A stretch of DNA of 64,000 nucleotides from Sphingomonas sp. Ant H11 (GTDB lineage Bacteria; Pseudomonadota; Alphaproteobacteria; Sphingomonadales; Sphingomonadaceae), in assembly GCF_000797515.1 (NCBI RefSeq), contig NZ_JSBN01000040.1, positions 1 to 64,000 of the forward strand. The letters are read 5' to 3'. Positions 47,762 to 55,912 of the stretch are shown piece by piece. The position numbers and the translations under genes are program-made. A model generated the notes under the pieces. It had not been told where the DNA came from. It did not search any database and saw only the letters and a list, made by a program, of their open reading frames with translations. Numbering within the stretch: the stretch's first letter is position 1; every line of letters begins with the position of its first letter.

Positions 47762-48526
47762 TGGACAGCTCCCCGGCGAATGATGATGAGCCGAGCGCTA
47801 TCGCCAGCCTTCAGCGCGATACGATCGAGCGTGACCGCGAAGATGTTCGAGCCGAGCAACGACACCAGGAACTCGGGCTCGGCGAGGACAAGGTCGCTGA
47901 CGCCTGGACCAGATATTCGGATGCCGAGAGGCCAGCGCCTTCGATTGCAAACCGCCGGCGTCATGGAGGCGCGCCGCGGGCAAGGTCGGCAGGACGATGT
48001 CGCCCGCGACCGGCGCTACTTCGGCGAAGCTTGCCGGCACGCGGTCCTGCAACATCGACAGCGTGATCGAAACGGCGCGCTCTTCTTCGACCAGCGGGCC
48101 GAGCAGATCCTGATTGGCACGGGCGCGCTGCGCGGTGCCGGAGGCCAGGATCACGGTCTGCGCCGGAATGTCCGACGGCTCGGTGTAAAGCGGGTAAATC
48201 GCCCCATTGCACGAAACGAAGAATTCGGAAGGCGTGGTCACATAGGTCCGCGTCGGCGTGCCTTCGCCGTCGATCTCCTTCACCAGAAACTTAATCCACG
48301 CGTCCGACCCGCCACGCTCAACCGCGATCGCCTTTTCGGCCGAGAACTTGACGTCCTCGATCTCGCCGCCCTGGCAGATGATGTGGTTGACGTCGCGATT
48401 GGACAGCCGGATCGAGGCGGTCTGATCGGGCAGCGCGGTAATCGCCTGGGCGAATGCCGGCGGTGCCGCGAAGATGAGGCCGGCCGTCAGCAGGCTCGCA
48501 CGGCCGCGATTACCGAGTTTCGGCAT
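47758..48526 (-). CDS. traK: TraK, VirB9-like secretin-type core protein (frameshifted)
   Basis: Start at ATG 48526, preceded by GAGGAG. It has a signal peptide (ASLLTAGLIFAAPPAFAQ), the TraK body (LPDQTASIRLSNRDVNHIIC ... TVILASGTAQ), and an end in another frame (DLVLAEPEFLVSLLGSNIFAVTL ... ARLIIIRRGAVQ). Two shifts near 47945 and 47905 reconnect them through FAIEGAGLSASEYLVQ. Length is about 256 residues. TraK forms the outer-membrane pore with TraV and TraB. Confidence 0.85.
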
Positions 48527-49149
48527 CGAAATTCTCCTCATGCAGGGACGTCAGCCAGAAGCGGCCGTTGTCGATCGCGTAGCCAATCCGGAGATTGCCC
48601 CGGAACTTGCGGATCACACCGCCGATGACGCGGACCTTTTTCGACCGGCACGACGATGTCGGTGCTCGTGGTCAGGACAGGCTGGTCTGGCCGAATATAG
48701 GTCGCGATCGACAGAGTCGGATTGTCCGAGAGCTCGTCGAGAATGGCGGTCAGGCTGTCGCGGATGCTGTTATAGGCCGAGGGGTGGACGATGCTCAGCA
48801 GTTCCTGGAACTGCGGATCGGCGGAATAGGCCGAATAGGTACCCGACAGGCTGACGATGTTTCGCGTCATCGTGCGTAGGTACGGCGCCGAGGGCGCATT
48901 TCCCGTCACATAGAGATCGCCGCCGGTGCCGAACGGCACGATGACCGTCCGCTGGTTCTGGTTCGAGGTGTAGATCAGCATGCCGAGCACAGCGGTGATG
49001 CCGAACAGGCCCGCGATCGCGAATTTGAGCAGCCGATTCTCTTCGAAGAGATTGGCGGAGCCCTGAAGATAGCGGTGGATGCCCCAGCTCGCCGGCTTGT
49101 CGGCGAGCGGATCCCAGTCCTTCGGGCGTGATTTGCGGAAAAGCGCCAT
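48510..49149 (-). CDS. traE: TraE, VirB5/8-like inner-membrane T4SS protein (frameshifted)
   Basis: One membrane segment (LLKFAIAGLFGITAVLGMLIYT) follows a short cytoplasmic N-terminus. The periplasmic part has TVIVPFGTGGDLYVTGNAPSAPYL, typical of TraE. The frame breaks in an A5 run (48637-48641); with A4 the text reads VEKVRVIGGVIRKFRGNLRI and ends at a TAA (48512-48510), giving 212 residues. Confidence 0.88.
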
Positions 49150-49156
49150 GGCCGTT

Positions 49157-49423
49157 CTACTCGAAGAAGCGGGTCTGGGTCGGACCCGGATAATGACGGA
49201 AGCGAAGCAGCCCCCAGCGCCAGGCGAGGTGGGGGATGAACCCGCGCGGCTTGGTCCGCTTCCAGGGGATGAAAAGGAGAAGAGCGCCGATCAGCGTCCA
49301 CCCGATCACGCCGCCAACGATGACGGCGACAAAGATCGTCGACATGACCAGGATGAATTCATCCGCGCCGAACCAGAGGATCTGGACCGGCAGATGAAGA
49401 TACTGGGGCAGACGTTCGTCCAA
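49157..49423 (-). CDS. traL: TraL, small pilus assembly membrane protein
   Basis: An 88-residue protein matching TraL in size and pattern: PQYLHLPVQILWFGADEFIL, a membrane pair (LVMSTIFVAVIVGGVIGWTL, IGALLLFI), and the C-terminal HLAWRWGLLRF. It lies between traA and traE, as in F. Confidence 0.88.
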   Translation of the reverse strand: MDERLPQYLHLPVQILWFGADEFILVMSTIFVAVIVGGVIGWTLIGALLLFIPWKRTKPRGFIPHLAWRWGLLRFRHYPGPTQTRFFE

Positions 49424-49539
49424 CGCTCTTCTCCTCCTGCTTCAAGACAGCCCGAAGAGCCCGGGTTGTCGTGTCCAGGCCTCTCGGCCCGGCTCGTGGG
49501 ACGCGCGGGGACTTGATCGGCCCCGCGCGGCCGATCAGT

Positions 49540-49854
49540 TCAGACGACCATCCCGAAGGTTTGGAGGATGGTGTCCGCCTTGATGAGGCACACCGCGGCG
49601 ACGATCGTCGGGATCCCGATCATGACGTTCGAGAACAGCCGCGACACGCCGAAGAGGAAGGCCGCGACGCCGGCGACGAACCCCATCGGGCCCTTGACGC
49701 CCTTGTTCACGACGATGTTGTAGATGTCGTAGCCAAGGTCTCCGGTCGCAGGCGCGGTGAACGCGTGCGCGCCGCCGCTCATTGTTGCGAACAAGACCAA
49801 AGGGACGCCGATATTCGCGACCCCGAACACATGCTTGCCGATTTTCCTGATCAT
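49540..49854 (-). CDS. traA: TraA, F-type prepilin
   Basis: A 104-residue prepilin. The leader (MIRKIGKHVFGVANIGVPLV ...) ends SGGAHA, then a mature ~70-residue pilin with two hydrophobic helices (GPMGFVAGVAAFLFGVSRLF; MIGIPTIVAAVCLIKADTIL). I chose ATG 49854; the frame stays open upstream, but the leader fits this start. About 215 bases separate it from dsbC, room for its own promoter. Confidence 0.87.
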   Translation of the reverse strand: MIRKIGKHVFGVANIGVPLVLFATMSGGAHAFTAPATGDLGYDIYNIVVNKGVKGPMGFVAGVAAFLFGVSRLFSNVMIGIPTIVAAVCLIKADTILQTFGMVV

Positions 49855-50068
49855 TTTGCCACTCCGTTCGCTTGCGGAGCCGCCCGGGAAGATGCCTGCC
49901 GACACCGTGAGGACACGTTGGCGGCCGAGCGGCGTGGTGGACGGCTCCAGGGGAGCCACGGCCGTCGGCATTCCGGCCCGTATCGGTGGAGCCGAGGCGC
50001 TACGCCCGGACCGGCCCCCCGAACGGCCGCCAAGAAGGAAGGGCGCGCGCGTTCGCGCGCGACGATCG

Positions 50069-50869
50069 TCAGTGCTTCGCATCGGTCTTCGCCGAATGGT
50101 CCGCGAGAAATTGCTCAAGCTCACCCTGCTGGAAGCCCGAGACGAGCTTGCCGTCGATGATCAGCGTCGGCGTGCCGGTGATGCCGATCTTCTGAACGGC
50201 GATCGCATCGGCCTCGACCTTGGCATGGCCCGCTGCGAATTTGCGCAAGCTTGCCGGCTGCGCGCCGCCGTAGATCGCCTTGAACTCGGCCTCTTTGTCC
50301 GCCGAGCAGAGGATATGTTCGGATTTCGCCGCGGCCTGCGGGTGAATGCCGCTCACGAAATAAATGAGCCGCCGGACCGGCTTCCCCTCTGCTGCCTTGG
50401 CGATCCAGAACTTCTCGAGCGCGCGGCAATAGGGGCATTCGGGGTCGGTGAACTCGATCACCGTCGGCGCACCTTCGGGGCCGATGACGAGCGCCTTCGC
50501 GGGATCCAGTGCACCGAGCTTTTTCCGGGCGCTCGCATCCTGGGCCAACGCCGTGATGTTGACGCCATTCTTGTCGTAGACTGCGGCAAAGAGGATTTGC
50601 TCGCTCTCCGGCGCATAATAGATGATCCGTCCGCCCGCGGTCGCCTGATAGATGGGGCCCTTGACGGGTGCCGGTCCGAAGTCCTCGAACTTCAGGTTGG
50701 TGAAGGTCTGCTGCAGCTTCTGCTGCGCTTCCTCACTCGCGACGCTGAGCGGCGCCGGATCACCCTGTTTCGCGGTTTCCACCGATTGCGCGATCGCGCT
50801 CGGACCAAGCGTCATTGCGCAAGCGAACAGCGACAGGCGCCGAACCGCCCTGGACGTCGCGCCCCTCAC
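50069..50869 (-). CDS. dsbC: DsbC-family disulfide isomerase
   Basis: A 266-residue exported protein. The N-terminal dimerisation domain includes GPIYQATAGGRIIYYAPESEQILFAAVYD. The thioredoxin domain has the redox motif in EFTDPECPYCRALEKFW and a cis-Pro loop GITGTPTLIIDG. I prefer GTG 50869, which overlaps the upstream stop (GTGA), to the ATG at 50902. It would correct disulfides in Cys-rich TraN, TraU and TraH. Confidence 0.92.
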   Translation of the reverse strand: MRGATSRAVRRLSLFACAMTLGPSAIAQSVETAKQGDPAPLSVASEEAQQKLQQTFTNLKFEDFGPAPVKGPIYQATAGGRIIYYAPESEQILFAAVYDKNGVNITALAQDASARKKLGALDPAKALVIGPEGAPTVIEFTDPECPYCRALEKFWIAKAAEGKPVRRLIYFVSGIHPQAAAKSEHILCSADKEAEFKAIYGGAQPASLRKFAAGHAKVEADAIAVQKIGITGTPTLIIDGKLVSGFQQGELEQFLADHSAKTDAKH

Positions 50870-51144
50870 GGGCGGGCACTCGCGATGCGACGCGTGCTGC
50901 ACTCAAAGGCGTCACGGTCGATCTGCATCTGTACGCCGAGCGGCACGGCCGAGCGCGGCGGCGCCGCCGTGGGAGTCTCCGTCTTAGCCGCGATGGCGAA
51001 ACCATCGGCCGTCGCGATGACCCGAACCTGCGGCGCCGGTGCGCTGACGGGCGCGGCAACTTGCCGGGGGCAGGCGCCAGCTGGCATAGTGATGAGCGCA
51101 AGCGAAACGCTGCCCAGGCTGTTCAAGACTATTCGTTTGGTCAT
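50866..51144 (-). CDS. Small exported protein at the head of the tra operon
   Basis: A 92-residue protein from ATG 51144 with a signal-like start (MTKRIVLNSLGSVSLALITM, then PAGA) followed by a Pro/Ala/Val linker and a short C-terminus with one Cys. Its stop overlaps the dsbC start. No family recognised. It appears to be the first gene of the minus-strand operon. Confidence 0.6.
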   Translation of the reverse strand: MTKRIVLNSLGSVSLALITMPAGACPRQVAAPVSAPAPQVRVIATADGFAIAAKTETPTAAPPRSAVPLGVQMQIDRDAFECSTRRIASARP

Positions 51145-51451
51145 CAGACACGCCTCCTCTGTCCGGGAATCGCGTCTGCGATGACCGGGGAACTTGATCG
51201 GGATCGGGCTGGGAGCGTTGAGTTGTCGAACGGTGCTCGCCGTCACCCCAAATCGGGATGACCGCGTCATGAAGTAAGTGATCGGCGTGCCGCAATAGGC
51301 AGGGCACCGCCGTGCCGGAGGCGGCAATCGCGGACCGCAATCGGCACATCCGTGCCGCAATTTGGGTCTCTAATCGTTCATGAAGTGCCCATTTGGGCTC
51401 AAATCTCGTCAAGCCATAAGGAGACAGGCACGAGTCGCAGGGAAGGGGAAG
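51145..51451. promoter_or_regulatory. Divergent promoter region of the tra operon
   Basis: About 300 bases between the head of the tra operon and the plus-strand gene at 51452. It holds three short dyads: ATGAC-CGC-GTCAT (51258-51270), GGCAC-CGCC-GTGCC (51303-51316) and GGCAC-ATCC-GTGCC (51343-51356). The last two share half-sites and are exactly 40 bp apart. The decamer GTGCCGCAAT occurs at 51287-51296 and 51352-51361. These are likely operators for divergent control. Confidence 0.55.
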
Positions 51452-51883
51452 ATGGAAAAGGCGGCCTCAAGGACCTACAAATTGCGACTATCGGAACAGG
51501 GAATCGACCTGTTCCTTGCGTGCCACTACCGCCTGGCGCAGCTCCTGCGCGACTTCATTCCTTACGGAGCGACCTTTTCCGTCGCGGTCGCGCTTCTCGA
51601 ACGCATGGATGCCGATGACATCGCGGCCGAGCTCGAAACGCGCTCCTGCCTGCAATGCACGGGCGACAAGACCTGCTTTGTTGGATCTTCGGCGGAACTC
51701 ACCGAGATCATGCATCTGGTGTGCGAACGCCTGGTCGCATCCGATCGATTTGCGCAGAGCCCACCGGTCGGCAAGCTTTACATCGTCGGTCTTGCTTCAT
51801 TCAGAACAGCGGAAGATAAGGACTTGGTCGAGGCTTATCGCCGTATCGCCGGCGAAGGACCAAGACGGGCAAAGAAAAATTAA
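51452..51883 (+). CDS. Unknown 143-residue protein divergent from the tra operon
   Basis: Start at ATG 51452, preceded by GGAAGGGGAA; an in-frame ATG at 51380 is possible but lacks a ribosome site. The protein is soluble and mostly helical, with a central CLQCTGDKTC four-residue-spaced Cys trio and a basic C-terminus (GPRRAKKN). No known domain recognised. It faces the tra operon across a dyad-rich promoter and precedes an XRE gene, so a regulatory role is possible. Confidence 0.6.
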   Translation: MEKAASRTYKLRLSEQGIDLFLACHYRLAQLLRDFIPYGATFSVAVALLERMDADDIAAELETRSCLQCTGDKTCFVGSSAELTEIMHLVCERLVASDRFAQSPPVGKLYIVGLASFRTAEDKDLVEAYRRIAGEGPRRAKKN

Positions 51884-52046
51884 CGACATCCAAGTTAGTT
51901 AAGCAAACGCACTTCGAGCGTTACCACCCTGGCCGTCTTCCAATTTGGGAACGATTGGATTTGACCGCGGGCATATTTAACACCAGTTTCCGCTCTGTCG
52001 AACTGTGCAAAGGGAGCTTTGAGCAACAGTCAGGGAGAACCTGCAC

Positions 52047-52463
52047 GTGTCGCTTCAAAGCACATCCAGCATTGGAGATGCGACTGTCCTTGCGCAGATC
52101 AAGGTGATCTCGGGAAAGTGCATCGAAGAGCGGAGACGGAAAGAACGGAAGACGCAGGAGCAGCTCGCCTCCGATGTCGGCATCGGGGTGCGCTGGCTAC
52201 GCGAGATCGAGTCGGGCAATCCGAAATCCTCAATCGAGGATCATCTTCGCTGCGCTTCCGGGGTGGGACTACCAGCCTCCTATTTCCTGATCCCGCTGAT
52301 GTTCATGGATCACAAGATGGCATTTCCACGGCAATTGCTTCTCGATGACATGGCAGCGCTCGAGGAGCACTGCATCAGATGCATCGGCGACTATTATGTC
52401 GATTCGATCGCGAGCCGGCTGCGGCCAGCGGCTCCGCGTCCGTCAACTGACGACGAAGATTGA
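52047..52463 (+). CDS. XRE-family transcriptional regulator
   Basis: A 138-residue protein with a central HTH_3 domain (RRRKERKTQEQLASDVGIGVRWLREIESGNPKSSIEDHLRCA) and a helical C-terminus (LDDMAALEEHCIRCIGDYYV). It lies 13 bases upstream of a GntR gene and on the same strand as the lasso genes. It may regulate those or the tra operon; no direct evidence. Confidence 0.8.
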   Translation: MSLQSTSSIGDATVLAQIKVISGKCIEERRRKERKTQEQLASDVGIGVRWLREIESGNPKSSIEDHLRCASGVGLPASYFLIPLMFMDHKMAFPRQLLLDDMAALEEHCIRCIGDYYVDSIASRLRPAAPRPSTDDED

Positions 52464-52476
52464 GGCCGCGCGGAAC

Positions 52477-53121
52477 ATGGCGCCCGAAGCGCTTACCTCC
52501 GAGCGGGTCTACGCCGGACTGCGTCGCGCAATCGTCGGCGGCTATTATGCTCCCGGAGCGCCGCTTGTCGTGCAGGCGATCTCCGAGGAATCCGGCACGA
52601 GCATTGCGCCCGTACGTGATGCCATTCACCGACTGGTAGGGGAGGGTCTGATCGAGGCACATCATGGCGGGGGCTTCCAGCTTCCCGTTCTCACGGAACA
52701 AGATCTCCGGGATCTGTATGTCTGGCATGGCCAGGTCTTACGTCTCGCGATCAAACATCGCTCAAGCCCCAGCATCAGCATCGACATGTCTTCTGCATTG
52801 GACGCTCTCGACCCGATGGATACACGCGCGATCACCGACGCAACGACGGAATTGTTCGGCCGTCTCGCAGCCGGCTCGCGCAACCGGCAACATGCGGCGA
52901 CGATCGCGGCTGTGGCTGACAAGCTATATGCGACTCGATTACGCGAGTCGTCGATCAAGGACCGTGTGGGCGAACTTCGCGCGGTCTGGGTCGCGACCGC
53001 ATCCGGTCGAGAATCGACCATCCGTGACGCCATCTGGGCCTATCATCGGCGGAGACTGCGCCGCGTTCCGGCTCTTATAAAATTGGGCAGCGGCACGACC
53101 GCAGCGCAAGAATTTGATTAG
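52477..53121 (+). CDS. GntR-family transcriptional regulator
   Basis: A 214-residue protein. The N-terminal winged helix (TSERVYAGLRRAIVGGYYAPG, then SEESGTSIAPVRDAIHRLVGEGLIE) is a canonical GntR HTH, followed by a helical FCD-like C-terminal domain. Start at ATG 52477 (MAPEALTSERV); a longer in-frame extension would overlap the XRE gene. It is directly upstream of the lasso precursor, and GntR genes commonly accompany proteobacterial lasso clusters, so it is a candidate controller. Confidence 0.82.
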   Translation: MAPEALTSERVYAGLRRAIVGGYYAPGAPLVVQAISEESGTSIAPVRDAIHRLVGEGLIEAHHGGGFQLPVLTEQDLRDLYVWHGQVLRLAIKHRSSPSISIDMSSALDALDPMDTRAITDATTELFGRLAAGSRNRQHAATIAAVADKLYATRLRESSIKDRVGELRAVWVATASGRESTIRDAIWAYHRRRLRRVPALIKLGSGTTAAQEFD

Positions 53122-53274
53122 ATTGACTCAACCTGTAGCGACATGAGCTTCATCTCCGGCCTGCCTTCGGCCACGCATATAAGCTCCCATATCGGTCACT
53201 TATAAAGTCTCGAATACGCTCCCCAGCCGGTAACATCCCGCCGCTGCAGTCCGCAGCGTGACAAGGAGTGTATC

Positions 53275-53409
53275 ATGCAACGCGAAATCGAAACCGAGAA
53301 TGACCTCTTCGACCTCGGATCCGTCGCGGTCGAGACCAAGGGGATCGTCGGCCTGTCGAAGGATCTGGACCAGTCGCCGCTCGGCGGCGCCGGCATCCTC
53401 GACGACTGA
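53275..53409 (+). CDS. Lasso-peptide precursor (astexin/syanodin type)
   Basis: A 44-residue peptide behind AAGGAG (nine bases before the ATG). The leader MQREIETENDLFDLGSVAVE ends T-K, placing Thr at position -2 of the core, the conserved recognition residue of lasso precursors. The predicted core (22 residues) starts GIVGLSKD, so Gly1 can form an isopeptide bond with Asp8 (8-residue ring). The tail contains SPLGGAG and ends GILDD. The ...AGILDD end resembles, from memory, syanodin I of Sphingobium yanoikuyae. The B and C enzymes follow within 14 bases. Confidence 0.9.
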   Translation: MQREIETENDLFDLGSVAVETKGIVGLSKDLDQSPLGGAGILDD

Positions 53410-53422
53410 AGGCGGTCGGGGC

Positions 53423-54133
53423 ATGCAGACTCTGCGTGCCCCGATCCCGATGTTGGCCGCTATGGCGTACGTGCTCGGACCGCATCTGCATTTCAGTGAC
53501 GCTGGTGGCCACATCGTTTTTTTGAATGTCGCCACCGGCCGCTATTTCAGCATACCGCCAAGCTGGAATTCATCATTCCGCGCGGCCCTGGAGGACGATA
53601 AGCCGTCCGGCCAAGGAGATATCGCACATCAGAAACTGCTTGATGCAGGAATCCTGCGCGCAGGCGGCCAATGCAGAACGAGCCGACAACCCCAACTCTT
53701 CATCACGCCGCTCAAATCCTGGAACGCTGAGGCAAAGGTTCGTACGAGCGCCTTGCTTGCTTTGCATGTCCTGTGGCGACAGCACCGCGTGGCAGTCGCG
53801 CTTAGGCGATCCCGATTCCAAGATCTGATCAGCGAGTTGGCGGAAGAAGGCCCAAATAGTCGGTTATTGATTGAGGCTGACGTCGAGCATGGAATTCATC
53901 GACTTCGGTCGGCATTTGCCGTTGCCGATTTCGCGATCTCAACGGCCGATAAGTGCCTCATCCGATCGATAGCTTTCTTGCAGCTGCTGCGATCAACAGG
54001 CGTCGACGCCGTTCTCGTGATCGGCGTTACGGCTGCTCCATTCGCTGCTCATGCCTGGGTACAGCGTGGCGATTGTGTTCTGAATGATAGCCTTGATCGC
54101 GTTCGAACTTTCTCGCCGATCCTGGTCGTCTGA
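53423..54133 (+). CDS. Lasso-peptide B protein (RRE-protease fusion)
   Basis: A 236-residue enzyme that removes the leader. The N-terminal ~90 residues (LHFSDAGGHIVFLNVATGRY ...) match the RiPP recognition element (B1) that holds the leader. The C-terminal transglutaminase-like protease (B2) shows the Cys-His-Asp triad: Cys178 (DKCLIRSIAFLQLLR), His210 (APFAAHAWVQ) and Asp222 (CVLND). Its stop overlaps the C-gene start (TGATG). Start at ATG 53423, 14 bases after the precursor stop. Confidence 0.93.
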   Translation: MQTLRAPIPMLAAMAYVLGPHLHFSDAGGHIVFLNVATGRYFSIPPSWNSSFRAALEDDKPSGQGDIAHQKLLDAGILRAGGQCRTSRQPQLFITPLKSWNAEAKVRTSALLALHVLWRQHRVAVALRRSRFQDLISELAEEGPNSRLLIEADVEHGIHRLRSAFAVADFAISTADKCLIRSIAFLQLLRSTGVDAVLVIGVTAAPFAAHAWVQRGDCVLNDSLDRVRTFSPILVV

Positions 54134-55912
54134 TGGCTGCCCGATATCTAATCCTGCTCTCACGCTTGGCGGAACGCCCGGATGTAAAGAGTCGGATCAC
54201 GAGACTCACGGGTATGCGCTCGGCCTTTGAAGGCCATCATATATCCGTTCTCACCGGGTCCGATTGTCCGCTCACTGCCCGCCGTGACGACAGAGGGATA
54301 GTCGTCGGAACTATCTTCGACAAAGCAACCTTCAGGCCGCTCGAAAGTGCGGCGTTGCCTGCCGATGAGCCTCTCGGCTGCATTCAATCTTACCTGATTG
54401 AAAAGTGCTGGGGCCGATATGTCTCAGTTGCGCAGGACGCCGATGGTACGGTCTCAGTCATGCGTGACCCGTCCGGTGGTCTCCCTGCGTATCACCTTCA
54501 CGTTGGCGGGGATCACGCCATTGCATCGGACGTTGAAACTTTCGTAGCGGCTGGGCTTTTGCGAGCCGAGGTGGATTGGGACAACATCGGCTTCCAGTTT
54601 CGCTTCCCAAATCAGAGATCGCCGGCCACGGCGCTCAAGGGTGTGCGCGAACTTCTGCCAGGTTTCGGATTGGTTCTTGATGGCTCCGACATCGCCGAAA
54701 AGCCCTACTGGTCACCATGGGATTATATCGGCTCTCCCTCCGTTAATGTGACAGGCGACGTCGGTGAACGCTTACGCCGCACCGTCGATGGCTGCATCCA
54801 AGCACTGGCGATACCAAAGGGACGGATGCTGGTGGGCGTTTCCGGCGGCTTGGATTCTTCGATTATCGCCTCCGCCCTGGTGCGCGGCCATTGCCAGCCC
54901 GATGGCGTGACCGTTGCGACCGATCACCCCGCTGGGGATGAACGCGGCTTTGCGCGCGAAATGTGTGCTGCTGTGGGGCTACCACTCCATGAAGCAAAGC
55001 TCTCGATCGACCATGTGGATCTTCGACGGCCGAGTGCTCCTTCCATACCCCGTCCAATCGGTGAGCCCTTCCTGCAGAGCTTTGACCGTATCGTGCGGGA
55101 AATTGCCCGGGACGAGCGCATCGACAGTCTCTTCCGGGGCAATGGTGGCGACGCGGTTTTCTGCTTCATGCAGAACGCATCGCCGATCGTCGATCGTCTG
55201 GCTGCAGAGGGTTTGCACCCGGCTATCTGGCGCACCATACGAGACGTCTGCAAATTAACGGAAAGCAGCCTGGGCGCGGTTCTGCGCGCGGCATTGAAAC
55301 GAGCTTGTGCAGGCCCCCGCTCATCAGGCGATCATCGCGACAATCGTTTCCTGGCGTCGGAAGCGGGATTCTCTTCGGCATATCCAGGCCATCCCTGGCT
55401 TGCCACGAGGCGGGCCGTTCCACCTGGGCGTGCCGCCCACGTTCAGTGGGTGGTTCGCGTTCAGCGATTTGCGGAAGGCTATGCTCCCAGCGCTTCTCTC
55501 GAGCTCATTTGTCCGTTGCAGGCGCAACCCATCGTCGAACACTGCCTGGGCATTCCAAGCTGGGAATGGGTGGCAGGCGGTATCAATCGTTCGGCGGTAC
55601 GACGGGCTTATGCTGATGTGCTACCAGCCGCCACGCTCAAACGTACCGTCAAAGGGGGACCCGAGGCTTTTTTGCATCGACCTGCTGGTCGCATATCGCG
55701 AGGTGGTCAGGGAAATGTTGATGGACGGACTACTTGCGCAAAATGGCATCCTAGACCGAGGTGCTGTCGAGCGTTGCCTTTCCTACGTCGGGCCGGCACG
55801 CGACAATGATCACCTCCGGTTGCTTGCGCTCGTCGACGCCGAGGCTTGGGCGCGACACTGGTCGACCGGAGCGGGAATTTTTGAAGGCGCAGGAGCCATC
55901 GGCGCGACGTGA
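54133..55912 (+). CDS. Lasso-peptide C protein, asparagine-synthetase-like cyclase (frameshifted)
   Basis: This ATP-dependent enzyme activates the ring Asp and closes the macrolactam. The N-terminal half resembles the class-II glutaminase fold without a nucleophilic Cys2. The synthetase half has the PP-loop MLVGVSGGLDSSIIASALV, and further on LFRGNGGDAVFCFMQN and the KGGPEAF segment. A T6 run at 55668-55673 shifts the frame; with T5 it reads EAFCIDLLVAYREVVREML and continues to a TGA at 55912, giving 592 residues. Without correction the last ~80 residues are replaced and the protein stops at 55809. It ends convergently with the isopeptidase gene, overlapping it by about 100 bases. Confidence 0.9.

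Noticed and set aside
52345-52476. Longer start for the GntR gene
   Set aside because: The added 44 codons overlap the XRE gene and are not GntR-like; MAPEALTSERV is the natural start.
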